From: Tolypeutes matacus
Taxonomy: Eukaryota > Chordata > Mammalia > Cingulata > Chlamyphoridae
Assembly: GCA_026826555.1 (NCBI GenBank)
Contig: JAKSZT010054304.1
Span: 28,815,662-28,879,661, forward strand
Direction: 5' to 3'
DNA length: 64,000 nt
Shown piece after piece: positions 37,747 through 47,499 of this stretch; position 1 is the first letter of the stretch; every line of letters begins with the position of its first letter. The position numbers and the translations under genes are program-made. The notes below the pieces were generated by a model. It made no database searches and was not told the origin of the DNA. It worked only from the letters and a program-made list of their open reading frames with translations.

Positions 37747-38551
37747 ATAGTTGCTTAAAACTAGGGCTCTGAACTCTATAATTGTTTGCAGACCTACTTC
37801 TTAGGCCATTGGGGAGGGAGGCTATAAAGGAAAAAACTCTCACTTATTTTTAATGTTCTCAAGTACACTTCCTTGGTTTGCCAGAAGATGGCACTCTTTT
37901 GCAGCCCTCTCAGTTCAATGCCTGGTTAGAGTGTGTTTGTTGCAAAACAGACTGTATTAATGTGATAGAGCTCCCTGCCTGGAGGCTAAGAGCCTTGTAA
38001 TTCAAACATTCTCAGAGACAGTTCTCCAGCCTTCTCCTGCAGTCCCATCCCTTTTCCTGGGAAGGAAATATTTCCACCACCCTCTGCATCTTCAACAAAC
38101 AGTCTTGATTAGTAAAGCAGGAGATTGGGAGGGTTGAATTTCCCAAGGCAAACAATGACGTGACTCCACCTGGCCGGGAAGGGCACCTTGGACACAGCAG
38201 ACCAAATTTGTGGGTCAGAAGCTGAGTCAGTCTTAGGTTGTGTCTTTCTCTCTCTCTTTTCCTGGGGTGGTGGGTCCCTGGAGCCCTCTTTGTCTGTAGC
38301 CACTGGCCCAGAGGCTTGAGTATTCTAGAGGCTTTAGTGTTGGGGTGGGTGCCAGAGGCAGCAACCACTCATTTCAACTCACAGTTCTGTTTTGTGATTC
38401 CCCTCTTTTGTCCCTCTCTCCTCCTGGCAGTATCAAGCCTTCACCTGATGTTCTAAACCCTAGAAAATCTTTTTCAGCCTGTCCTCTAGCTATTTTTTCT
38501 GGAGGAGAAGAGAGCCCATGTCTTTCTAGTTCATCATCTTCACAAGAGTTG
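37747..38551 (-). mobile_element. Distal 5' UTR of the minus-strand L1
   Basis: A GC-richer 0.8-kb block between the nested L1 and the right TSD of the host L1. It lacks ERV or exon features. Two ORFs over it on the minus strand (118 and 69 codons) and two on the plus strand overlap without domains. Its role as 5' UTR is inferred from the TSDs and from the L1-start-like sequence at its right edge. Confidence 0.6.
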
Positions 38552-38565
38552 CTATATTTACTTTT

Positions 38566-39276
38566 AAAATGTTTTATTGTCACTTTGGATAAGTAGGTAA
38601 CTGACTATTGTTTATCAGCAATCTAAGATTCTATGTAGCCAAGTTTCAAACCTCCTGACAACTTTTTACATTTTGCCTTCTCGAAATAGAACCCTAAATG
38701 ATATCTGTTTTTCTTTAAATTTTAAGCTGTCTTTGGGATTTCCCAAAGGGCTCCTATAAAATCACAAAGGATTTGTCCTTTCACTTTATAGAAAGAGCTG
38801 TGCTGGAAACAGTTAAGTTCATTTGATACATTATGAATTGCATGGGAAGTGTTGTCAAATTAAAAGGGAGTTTATAACCTGTTGGCTAAATTGGTGTTGG
38901 TAAAATTTTATTAATATAAATATTTAGAAACTACATAAAATTCATAGATTTGACAATGTTCTCCCTGTCCATGATTTGTCCTGATACTAATCTGCATATT
39001 AGACAACAGTGTAGTGTTGTTGATCTTATTCCTAAAAAGTACTACATGCCACAAAAACAACCAAATTTCCTTCTAAGCTACATTGTTTTACTTTGATGCT
39101 TCTCTGAAAGTGCTTGCAATCAACTATTGGTCAGAGCTCCATCCTCAGCAAAATTTTAAAAATGAAAGGTTTTTACACAAGAAGTAAGGAGAGTAGATAA
39201 ATCATGCTCATCCTGTCAATTAATATGACACTGGTAACAATGTAAAGATGGGACAAGGTCAAATACCTTGAGCAAC
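38566..39276 (+). mobile_element. ERV pol remnant upstream of integrase
   Basis: Follows the right TSD of the minus-strand L1 and precedes recognisable integrase sequence. No RT or RNase H motif can be read with confidence. Assignment to the provirus rests on position only. Confidence 0.4.
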
Positions 39277-39720
39277 ATGGCCTTTTTAGACATCTTCAAA
39301 TGTACTTTATACATATCTCCTTTGGGATATGACTATGTCATTGTTATCATATGTCTATTTTCTGAATGGGTAGAAGCTTTTTACTTGTCATAGACTACTG
39401 CTCTCATAGTAGCTAAAAAACGATTAGACTTTGTTTTCCCCACCTGGGAAATTCCTCTATTCTCTCAAGTGATAGTGGCTTCCAATTTACTGGAACTATA
39501 ATCAAGGAACTTTGCAAGGTCTTACCCATCAAACAAAAGCTTCACTGTCTCTAACATCCACAGTTTTCCAGAAAGGTGGAAAAAACAAATGGTATCTTAA
39601 AACTTAAAGTAGCTAAATTATCTGAATCCTTCTCTCTTCTTTCACCTAGGGTTCTTCCTTTAGCCTTGATAGCCATAAGATCAAGTCCATTGGGAATACA
39701 CTGGCTATCCACCTATTAAA
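39277..39720 (+). pseudogene. Retroviral integrase core remnant (class I ERV)
   Basis: Plus-strand remnant of the integrase catalytic core. The first acidic residue lies at codon 39290-39292 (in FLDIF), followed by GYDYVIVI and FSEWVEAF. After a frameshift, the second acidic residue is codon 39471-39473 in SDSGFQFTG. The third, E at 39579-39581 (VEKTNG), is exactly 36 codons further, the D-X35-E spacing of retroviral integrases. The residue pattern around SEWVEAF and VEKTNG suggests a gammaretrovirus-like (class I) element. Stops (for example near 39391) and the frameshift make it inactive. Envelope-like sequence follows, as in this virus group. Confidence 0.8.
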
Positions 39721-40079
39721 TTATAATGTGAAGACCCATGATGCTTATTGCTTATCCTCTTATAGCAGACTCCAACATATTACAATTTGAAATTGCTAAT
39801 AATTGTAAGAGACTAATTGCATATACCCAGTTCCACCATTCACAGATCTAGGCTGCCTTTCCTGTGACTCCTCTGCAGTAGATTCTACATGACCTTCATC
39901 CCAAAGGTTTGATATAATAGAAGAGATGCAATTGAAAGGCTGATTAAAACATAGATGAAAAGGATCTATCAAGTCTTACTGACCACTAATATGGCAGTAA
40001 AACTATAGTAAATTTGTCCCTGGATCCACATGTCAAAACTAAAACTTGTTCCAAACTCTTGGAAGGTTTCCCTTATTTG

Positions 40080-40640
40080 GGACTTCAAGCTAAAATTGAC
40101 ATGAGAATTTCAGAATCAAATGGCATCTGATATAAATAGTTTTGCCCAAAACTATGAACAAGTTGTTGATAACTAAGGTCACAGATTAAGACACACATGA
40201 GTTTCCTTGTATTATTCTCTGTCTCTTCCTTCTCACTGTCTCATTAAATGTTCTGTAAATCATCCTATACCCCTTACAATGCCCAGGTTCCATCCCCAGT
40301 AATACCCATAATAATAAAAAATGAAGCTAATTAGAGTCACTGCTGGATCTGTGCCCATCTCCTACTTAGTCCCTAAACAGGTGTTTCTCTAATAACCATC
40401 TCCCTTATATTTGTAGGCTTGGCCTTGACAAGAAACATCAGATATACACAGTCAAATAGATCTCCTTTTGGGAATGACATTGGGCTGTGCCTTAAGAGTC
40501 CACAAAACACAGATTACAATGTGCTCTATCTAATCCAAGGAACGTGGTGTTTTTACTAGAAACCAGACAGATAAAATGGCCACCTAGTAGAGCACAATAA
40601 ATATTCAATTTCTATATCAAAAGATTCCTTTTATTTTCAT
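40080..40640 (+). pseudogene. ERV envelope surface-subunit remnant
   Basis: Downstream of integrase on the same strand. A CWICA motif (40341-40355) resembles the CXXC box of the surface subunit of gammaretrovirus-type envelopes, and a hydrophobic leader-like stretch is encoded just before (about 40198-40250). Stops are present in every frame. It is split from the transmembrane part by the L1 at 40.85-45.37 kb. Confidence 0.5.
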
Positions 40641-40678
40641 GAGATGGGAGCATACTGTAGAGGCCAGATACCCCTTTA

Positions 40679-40786
40679 TTTTATTTTATTTATTTACTTT
40701 TTTTACTGGGTGATCCTGGGGATCGAACCCAGGTCCCTCCATATGGGAGACGGACACCCCACCATTTGAACTACATCCGTCCCCAC
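40679..40786 (-). mobile_element. Xenarthran SINE with perfect 13-bp TSD
   Basis: Minus-strand SINE: T-rich tail (40679-40703), then 'gatcgaacccaggtccctcc' and 'gacggacaccccaccatttg', ending 'ctacatccgtcccc'. The gttcgaatc-like B box of its tRNA ancestor is visible as gatcgaaccc on the reverse side. agataccccttta occurs at 40666-40678 and 40787-40799, a perfect TSD in the ERV envelope remnant. Confidence 0.9.
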
Positions 40787-40859
40787 AGATACCCCTTTAG
40801 AGACACATTTTTCTCCAAGCATCCTCACTTTGTTTTTACTATATTTTTAAAAATTTATT

Positions 40860-41530
40860 GAAGTATATCACTTATACAGAAACATACATAAACAATAAGT
40901 GTATAGTAATAGTTGTGAACTTACAAAACAAACATACATAACATCACACAGGGCTCTCATACTTCACCCTACCACCAATACCTTGCATTGTTGTAAAACA
41001 TTTTCAACTACTGATGAAAGAGCATACTAAAAATATTACTGCTAGCCAAAGGATTTTACATTTGGTATATTTTCCCTATTTTATAAAATTTATACCTGAA
41101 CATACATAAACAATAAGTGTATAGTAAAAGATGTGAACTTACAAAACAAACATGCATGACATCATACAGGGGTCCCATATATCAACCCACTATCAACACC
41201 TTGCACTGTTGTGAGACATTTGTTACAAATTATGAGAGAATATCATCAAAATCTTACTACTAATTATAGTCCATATCTTACATTTAGTGTATTTTCCCCA
41301 ATCCACCCTATTATTATATTTTAAATATATTTTTATTACAGAAGCTGTGAACTTACAAAACAATCATGCACATGTGCAGAATTCCCATCCAATACCCCTC
41401 TATCAACACATTACAACATGGTGTGACATTTGTTGTGTATTATGAGATAATATCTTCAGACTATTACCACTTTCTATGGTCCACAGCATACATTTAGCAC
41501 ACTGTTTCCACACTCCCCCATTATCAAAGT
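40860..41530 (-). repeat. Tandem 214-218-bp units in an L1 3' UTR
   Basis: The phrase gtgaacttacaaaacaa starts at 40915, 41133 and 41347, giving periods of 218 and 214. Each is followed by a diverged 'catgcat/catacat', 'ccca' and 'ttgttac'-type series in the same order. The first two units also share 'acataaacaataagtgtatag' (in part) upstream. Confidence 0.85.
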
Positions 41531-42899
41531 ACATCTTTGGCATAGATGCATCAATATTACAGTATTGCTGGTAACCACAGTCCACAGGTCACTCCAGTTG
41601 TATTTTTCCCATGCATCTCCACATTTCCACCACCTTGCAGTAGTGATGTACATCTGCTTTAGCTCACAAAGGACACTCTTGCATCTGTACCATCAACCGA
41701 AATTCTCATCCACCTTGGGTTTCCTGTGCTATTCAGTCCCTAGGTTAAACTCTAGCTTTCTTTCAAATAACATTTACATCCCTCGACTATCTTTTCCAGC
41801 TACATTCCCATTTATAATACTCACTATAAAGTTTTACCATCAACTCTATATGTTTCCACACTTTTACAATAAAGTTAATTAAAACTTCTACATACATTAA
41901 GCTTCAGTAGGCTGTCTCAAGCCCCCTCTTCTCTCCTTTAAGAATCCACCACTTATTACAAGGTCTTGAAGATGTTTTCCTACATTTTCTTCTAGAAGCT
42001 TTATAGTTCTTGCTTTTATATTTAAATTTTTGATCTATTTTGAGTTAATTTTTGTATAAGGTGTGAAATAGGGGTCCTCTTTTTTTTTCTTTTGGCTATA
42101 GATGTCCAGTTTTCTCGTACCATTTGTTGAATGGACTGTTCTGCCTGAGCTGGGTGGATTTGACAGGATTGTCAAAAATCACTTGACCATAGATGTAAGG
42201 TTCTGTTTCTGAACCATCAATTCAGTTCCATTGGTCTATATGTCTGTCTTTATGCCAGTACCATGCTGTTTTTACCACTGTAGCCAGGTAATATGATTTA
42301 AAGTCTGGAAGTGAGAGTCCTCCAAATTTACTTTTCCTTTTTAAAATGTTTCTGGCTATTCAGGACCGCTTACCTTTCCAAATAAACTTGATAATCATGT
42401 TTTCCATGTATTTAAAAAATGCTGGTGGAATTTTAATCAGGATTGCAATGAATCTGTATATCAATTTGGGTAGAATTGACATCTAAATGATATTTAGTCT
42501 TCCAATCCAAGAGCATGGAATGTTCTTCCAATTACTTTGGTCTTTTAAAATTTCTTTTAAAAATGCATTGTAGTTTTCTGAATACAAGTGCTTTATATTT
42601 TTGGTTAAGTTTATTCCTAAATATTTGATTCTTTAGTCGCTACTATAAATGGATATTTTTCTCTGACTTCTTTTCAGATTGCAAATTACTAGTGCATCTT
42701 AACATGGATTTCAACTGATATAAGTATAGCTATTCCAGCTTTTTTTGTTGTTGTTGTTACTGTATGCATGGAGTATCTTTTTCAACCTTTCACTTCAATC
42801 AGTTGGTATCCTTGGGTCTAAATTGAGTCTCTTGCAGACAGCATATAGGTGGCTTGCATGTCTTTTTCATTCTGCCAGTCTGTATCTTTTACTTGAGGA

Positions 42900-43990
42900 A
42901 CTAAATCCATTAACATTCAATGTCATTATTGTAAAGGCAGTTCTTATTTCGCCCATTTTGACCTTTGGGTTGTATCTGTCATATTTTATTTTCACCACTC
43001 TTTTAAGGCTTTTAGTTACTTTTACTATTATAATCTTCATTACTACACTGTCTTCTATGCCTCTTTCTCCTGTCTTTTCTTTTCAGACTGTAGCACACCC
43101 TTTAGTATTTCCTGCAAGGCGGTTCTCAGTTTCTGTTTATCTGTGAATATTCTAAACTTCCCCTCATCTTTGAAAGGCAGTCTTGCCAGATATAAGATTC
43201 TTGGCTGGAAGTTTTTCTCTTACATTGTCTTAAATATATCATACCACTGTCTTCTTGCCTCCATTGTTTCTGATGAGAAATCAGCACTTAAGCTTGTTGG
43301 GTATCCCTTATCCATTATCCATTGCTTTTCTCTTGTTACTCTCAGAATTCTGTCTTTGGCATTTGACGTTCTGATTAATATGTGTATCAGAGTTGGTTTA
43401 TTTAGATTTATTCGGATGGGAGCATGTTGTGCTTCTTGGACATGGATATCTAATGTCCCTCAATAGGGTTGCAAAATTTTTCTACCATTATTTCTTCAAA
43501 TATTCCTTCTGCCCCTTTTCCCTTCTCATATCCTCTTGGGACACCCATGGCACGTATGTTTGCATGTCTCTTGCTACCATTTAGTTTCCTGAGACCTTGT
43601 TAAATTTTTTTCATTCTTTTCTTCATCAGTTCTTTTGTATATTCACTTTCAGAGAGCCATTTCTTTAAGCTCACCAGTCCTTTCTCTTGCCTCCTCAAAT
43701 TTGCTATTATATGATTCCAGTGTATTTTTAATTTCATTTATTGTGCCTTTCATTCCTATAAGATCTGCTATTTTTCTATGTATGCTTTCAAATTCTTTGT
43801 GCTCACCCAATGTCTTCTTAAATGTCCTTAATCTCTTTAGCCATCTCATTGAATTTATTAAGGAGTTTTGTTTGAATATCTATGATTAGTTGCCTCAACT
43901 CCTTTTATGTCATCTGGAGGCTTATCTTGTTCCTTTAACTGGGCCATATCTTCCTGTTTCTTGGTACGGATTGTAATTTTTTGTTGCTGT
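42900..43990 (-). pseudogene. L1 ORF1 of the third L1, decayed
   Basis: Minus-strand ORF1 landmarks: an N-terminal linker around 43922-44010 (KTATKNYNPYQETGRYGP), a coiled-coil piece at 43649-43849 (IADLIGMKGTINEIKNTLES) comparable with MGMKDKIGKIKNTLEAYNS in the other L1, and RRM/CTD text at 43090-43480 that is readable only with frameshifts. This is an older subfamily than the 28-38 kb pair. Confidence 0.7.
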
Positions 43991-44238
43991 CTTGGCACCT
44001 GGTTTACTAGATGTATTTATTCTGGATGCAGTTTCTCTCTTTAGTTTAGGGCTTTCTTGCCCTTTCTCCCTTGCTAGTTGTGTTGTAGGAGCTGAGGATG
44101 TAGTTGGTGCTGTAGACTGTGGAGGCTCCCTCATTTCCCCAGGGATGGATGAAGCTTTTCCCACCTTTCTCCTTTGCCAGGGATAAGGAAATAGCCACAG
44201 CCATGTGTAACAATACAAGTCGTGCAGACCTAGACTAT

Positions 44239-45225
44239 AGTTGCCTGGAAAGACTGATGAAGCTTCCTGTCCCTTCCTCCCCTGCCTGGGGCAGGGATGG
44301 ATCTGCAGGTGTGGTCAGGAATCTATGCCGTGTGGATCCATAAAGACCACAGTTGTCCCTGTAGACTTCTGACTATTCAGTCTGTGCCAGTGTAATGTAC
44401 CTGCAGTTACCTGAGAGGCTCATTCAGATACTGCTAGCTTCCTCCCTGCAAGAGTTGAGGCTGAAGCCTGGGCTAGGGCTGCAGCATGATCTGGATGGAA
44501 AGAAGCTGGTTCCTACAAGCACTGATTTTCAGTCCTCCCAGCTTCTCCTCATGCCAGGGGTAAAGTTAAAACGGTGACTATTGGCCTCTTTCAGACTTTG
44601 ACAGGTTCAATCTATAGTCGTTCTTGGAGTTATACTTTAGCCAGCTGAATTTACTAATCAGTAGCTGCAGTCGGTACCCAATTGTCTCTTCCTCCCCCAT
44701 TTATGGGAAATGGAGCTTCCAACTCCAGCCACGGGATAGCTCCAAAAGTGGCTTGCAGTGCCAGAGTAGGATGATCACTGGCCTTTGCGGCTTGGCCTGA
44801 ATTTTCCTGGAGAGACTGGAACAGGTGCCTCTAGCTTCCTCCATGTCAGAGGTGGGGCTGAAACCTTGGCTAGAGCTACAATCCAGTGAGGATGGAAAGA
44901 AGCTGTTCCCTACCAGCACTGATTTTCAGTCCTCTGCATTTACCCTCAGGCTAGGGATGAAGTTAAAATGGCAGCTACCGGCCTCTTTTTCTGAGTTGGA
45001 CAGGTTTGAACTTTTGCTTAGGATTATAATTTAGCCCACCAAATTTACTTATCAGTAGCTGAATTTAGTCCCTAACTGTCTCTTCCTCCCCTATTTTTGA
45101 GAAGTGGAACTTCCAATCACAGGCATGGAATAGTTCTGAGATGGCTTGTGCCACCACTGAAAGATGGGCACCAGTCTCTGCAGCGTGAAGTTCTCTACTT
45201 AAGAATCTTTTCTGCAGATAAGCAC
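44239..45225 (-). repeat. Tandem ~397-bp monomers in an L1 5' UTR
   Basis: The phrase ctagcttcctcc occurs at 44434 and 44831, 397 bp apart. Sequence after each copy stays parallel for over 330 bases: the diverged pairs gatggaaagaagctg, cactgattttcagtcctc and tttacttatcagtagctg (first copy tttactaatcagtagctg) appear in both. A third, partial and more diverged unit begins near 44239 (gcctggaaagactgatga). Repeated 5' UTR monomers are known in some L1 lineages, such as rodents. Confidence 0.85.
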
Positions 45226-45614
45226 TCTCCTATTCTTTCAAGGGTGTTGCAGGATTCTTTTCTGGTCTCCTGGAGCCCCCAGACAGGTGGTTTAGATAGC
45301 TCCAGTGATTACTAACTGTCTTGTAGCAGGAGCTGACTCATGGAGTACCTTACTGTGCCGCCCTCTTGCTGATTGCCCTCAATGTTTTAAGAAAATAAGA
45401 ATTTAATCCACTCAAGGCAGAAATTTATGATGGTTGAAAGATCAGGCAAAGGAAATTGTTGGTTACATGGGACTAAGATATCAAGCAATAAAAAAGATGA
45501 TGATGTTTATGACTCTCCTTTTGGAGTTTATACACAATTAGCTCTACGTGCCAATATCCCATTTCTTAAAGGCAATAGGTGCCCTAATTATGCTCTTCAA
45601 GGACATTATTTTCA

Positions 45615-45761
45615 CACTACCTCTTGGTAAACTTTCTCTTGATGTCATTTATAAATACACAACACTGGGTACCCACTAGTGCACGCACGCGCGCGCGCGC
45701 ACACACACACACACACACACTTCTCTGGAAAGCCAGAATATACTCAAATGCTCATCAGTTT
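45615..45761 (+). repeat. Inverted repeat arm A with CG/CA tract
   Basis: Pairs as reverse complement with 46185-46315 at over 90 percent outside the dinucleotide run (for example 'cactacctcttggtaaact' against its complement at the end of arm B). It includes 42 bases of strict purine-pyrimidine alternation at 45679-45720. The spacer to arm B is 423 bp. Confidence 0.9.
45679..45720. repeat. (CG/CA)n alternating tract
   Basis: Starts gtgcacgcacgcgcgcgcgc and continues as (AC)n. 42 consecutive bases alternate purine and pyrimidine, a sequence type prone to left-handed Z-DNA. Confidence 0.95.
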
Positions 45762-46184
45762 GTCTTGCACTTGTATGCAAGACATACAGGTACTCTTTAT
45801 TTGGGTTAGCTCTTGTTATTACTTATGCTATTCCCCAAATGGCTTTTTATATTGCATTTCCAAAATGGAAAATTAGACATATGAGGGATCTTTTGATCTC
45901 CTTCCATACTATTGAAAGTCTTGAAGAGACTTTTATCAGAGTAGAGACAGCTCTAAATGGGTCATGGAAAAACTCATTAACCCAGACCAATAATATAGGA
46001 TGTTATGTTGTCTTTTTTCCCTTTGCCATTGGGGCAGCTATCTCCTGTGTTGAAAGATACACCTTAAGATTACATAAGGTATTAGAAAATGTAGTTTGAG
46101 AGTTAGAGAAATTTATCTACCACCTAGAGCAGGTTATAAGATCACTAGCTGATGAAATATTGGAACTTCACAAAATGACTCTAA

Positions 46185-46315
46185 AAACTGATGAGCATTT
46201 GACTATATTCTGGCTTTCCAGGGAGGTATGTGTGTGTGAGTGCGTGTGCGCTAGTGGGTACCCAGTGCTGTTTATTTATAAATGACATCAAGAGGAAGTT
46301 TACCAAGAGGTAGTG
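46185..46315 (+). repeat. Inverted repeat arm B
   Basis: Reverse-complement partner of 45615-45761. It has a shorter, interrupted GT tract near 46227-46251. It falls where the transmembrane ectodomain cysteine motif would be expected, and that motif is not visible. Confidence 0.9.
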
Positions 46316-46679
46316 GCAGTAGTAGCCCATGCTAGAAAAGCAGCCAAATCAATTTACATACCTACCAAATCTGATTGGTCAGATTCTCTTTTTGGTTGGC
46401 TTCTAGGATCAGAGGGACCTTGACTCAAAGATGTCCTAATAGGGACATTTGTTATCCTCTTAATCATATTCATAATATCTTTCATTTGTTGTCTGAACTC
46501 TCTATTCGTAAATGTTACAATGCAACCACTAACTCAATAAATGTACAACTGAGGATAGAAAACCAGCTTGAATGGGATGAAGAAAATCTCAAACTTCAGC
46601 TAACTTATGAAATTGGTGATGAAGCATGAGAATCTTTTAGTGGTGAATGAGAGACTAACAACATCTTTGGTCAAGCCTT

Positions 46680-46723
46680 CATAACGAAGGGAATTATCAA
46701 AAGGAGCGAAAATCATAACATTA
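46680..46723 (+). promoter_or_regulatory. Possible polypurine tract before 3' LTR
   Basis: 'cgaagggaa' and 'aaaaggagcgaaaa' precede the inferred LTR start at 46724. It is purine-rich, as plus-strand primers are, but interrupted and decayed. Confidence 0.35.
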
Positions 46724-47106
46724 TGTGGTGGAAACCAGTGGGACCCTTCAGAGCCCAAAATCCATCCCTTACCTCCTCTCTAATTCCCTCTTTAGCTTCC
46801 CCTTTATATCTTTTGAACTTTGAAATCTCTGCCATGACACCCAACCCAGATCAATCAAACTTCTAATTCATTACATTTGACACAATTCCAAATAAAGCCC
46901 CACCTTCCCAAACTCATCCCTACAAGATGGACAAACCTTCATCCAATCAATAGGAGTCAAATCTATAAAATTTGTTTGCCATCCCCAGAAGCCCAAAGAT
47001 ATTTCTATTCTAGCAAGTGATATGGCTTCTTTTGCTGCAGCAAAACTCAGGTATCCTGAATAAAATGCTGTAGTCTGCAAAGTCGACTTTAATTTGTCTT
47101 TTAACA
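46724..47106 (+). mobile_element. 3' LTR of the nested ERV
   Basis: An LTR of about 383 bp, TG start (tgtggtgg) to CA end (ttttaaca). It contains a CCAAT box (46943-46947), a TATA box (46964-46970) and AATAAA (47059-47064), all plus-strand. It aligns with 27200-27606 and follows envelope-like sequence. The 5' edge is inferred from the TG and preceding purine tract. Confidence 0.65.
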
Positions 47107-47499
47107 CCCTCTAAGCAGATATATATTTATATCTATTGGAACCAATATGTTGATTAAAATAATTGCATAGAATATTAATGCTAGTGATCTGTGGAATTAA
47201 TCAGTGATGATGCATTATTAAGATTTATATAAATTCTGTATGGAATGTTACATTTTTAACACTGAGGTGAAATGAAACATATATAATTACTATTTAATAG
47301 CTGATATGCTCCTATTCCTCCTTTACATTTAAAAATAATTGGTGATTCTTCTTTCTCTAGTGTGTATAATCACTTAAATACCATTTGCTGTTGTTTCCAT
47401 TTTAAAGGGATTAAAAATCCTTTAGGATTTTATAGAAAACTAAAGAACCCTAAATTTAGTATTAAATTTAATTGTGATATTTGAATTAACTTACAGGAA
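47107..47499. other. AT-rich flank of the provirus
   Basis: No repeat or gene is recognised. Confidence 0.4.

Larger units (their letters stand above)
28330..38551 (-). mobile_element. Near-full-length minus-strand L1, interrupted by a second L1
   Basis: The 3' end lies at the left with a poly(T) run and a TA/CA microsatellite (28327-28420). ORF2 remains span 28448-31860, ORF1 31950-33013, and the 5' UTR runs 33014-33137 plus 37747-38551. The flanks ctgtatttactttt (28316-28329) and ctatatttactttt (38552-38565) form a 14-bp TSD with one difference. The right end, read on the minus strand, starts 'gtgaagatgatgaactag', similar to how mammalian L1 5' UTRs begin. Excluding the nested L1, the element is about 5.6 kb. 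ORF2 lacks roughly 330 bp relative to the plus-strand L1. It inserted into the ERV. Confidence 0.75.
40845..45370 (-). mobile_element. Third L1, minus strand, internally deleted
   Basis: Read on the minus strand: 5' UTR 43990-45370 with tandem units, ORF1 42900-43990, part of the endonuclease 42705-42900, the later ORF2 region 41941-42700, and 3' UTR 40850-41935. Two joins are abnormal: the RT-to-endonuclease junction near 42697-42712 lacks about 1.6-2 kb, and the ORF2 C-terminus (about 850 bp) is missing at 41936-41941. The right end, 'gagggcggcacagtaagg' on the minus strand, resembles an L1 5' start. It lies within ERV envelope sequence. TSD is uncertain ('cctca..tgttttta' near 40823 and 45374, imperfect). 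Confidence 0.7.
45371..46640 (+). pseudogene. ERV envelope transmembrane-subunit remnant
   Basis: Plus-strand remnant resuming after the third L1. 45839-46100 encodes a hydrophobic, glycine/alanine-rich segment (VVFFPFAIGAAISC) like a fusion-peptide region, followed by a heptad-rich stretch (LEKFIYHLEQVIRSLADEI) near 46099-46160. After an inverted-repeat disturbance, 46365-46495 encodes DWSDSLFGW and a membrane anchor (LIGTFVILLIIFIISFICC). Stops separate the parts. It lies directly upstream of an LTR, where a transmembrane subunit belongs. Confidence 0.6.

Noticed and set aside
28330..38551. Twin-priming (5' inversion) origin of the opposed L1s
   Set aside because: Twin priming inverts non-overlapping parts of one element. 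Here both copies contain the same ORF1 and ORF2 regions and separate TSDs.
38012..38596. Overlapping GC-richer ORFs (118, 83, 72 and 69 codons) as an exon
   Set aside because: They occupy both strands over the inferred 5' UTR of the minus-strand L1 and have no domain or splice-site support.
45679..46250. Cysteine-rich coding motif in the envelope remnant
   Set aside because: The C/V/H-rich translation comes from the CA/GT tracts of the inverted repeat, not from an envelope motif.
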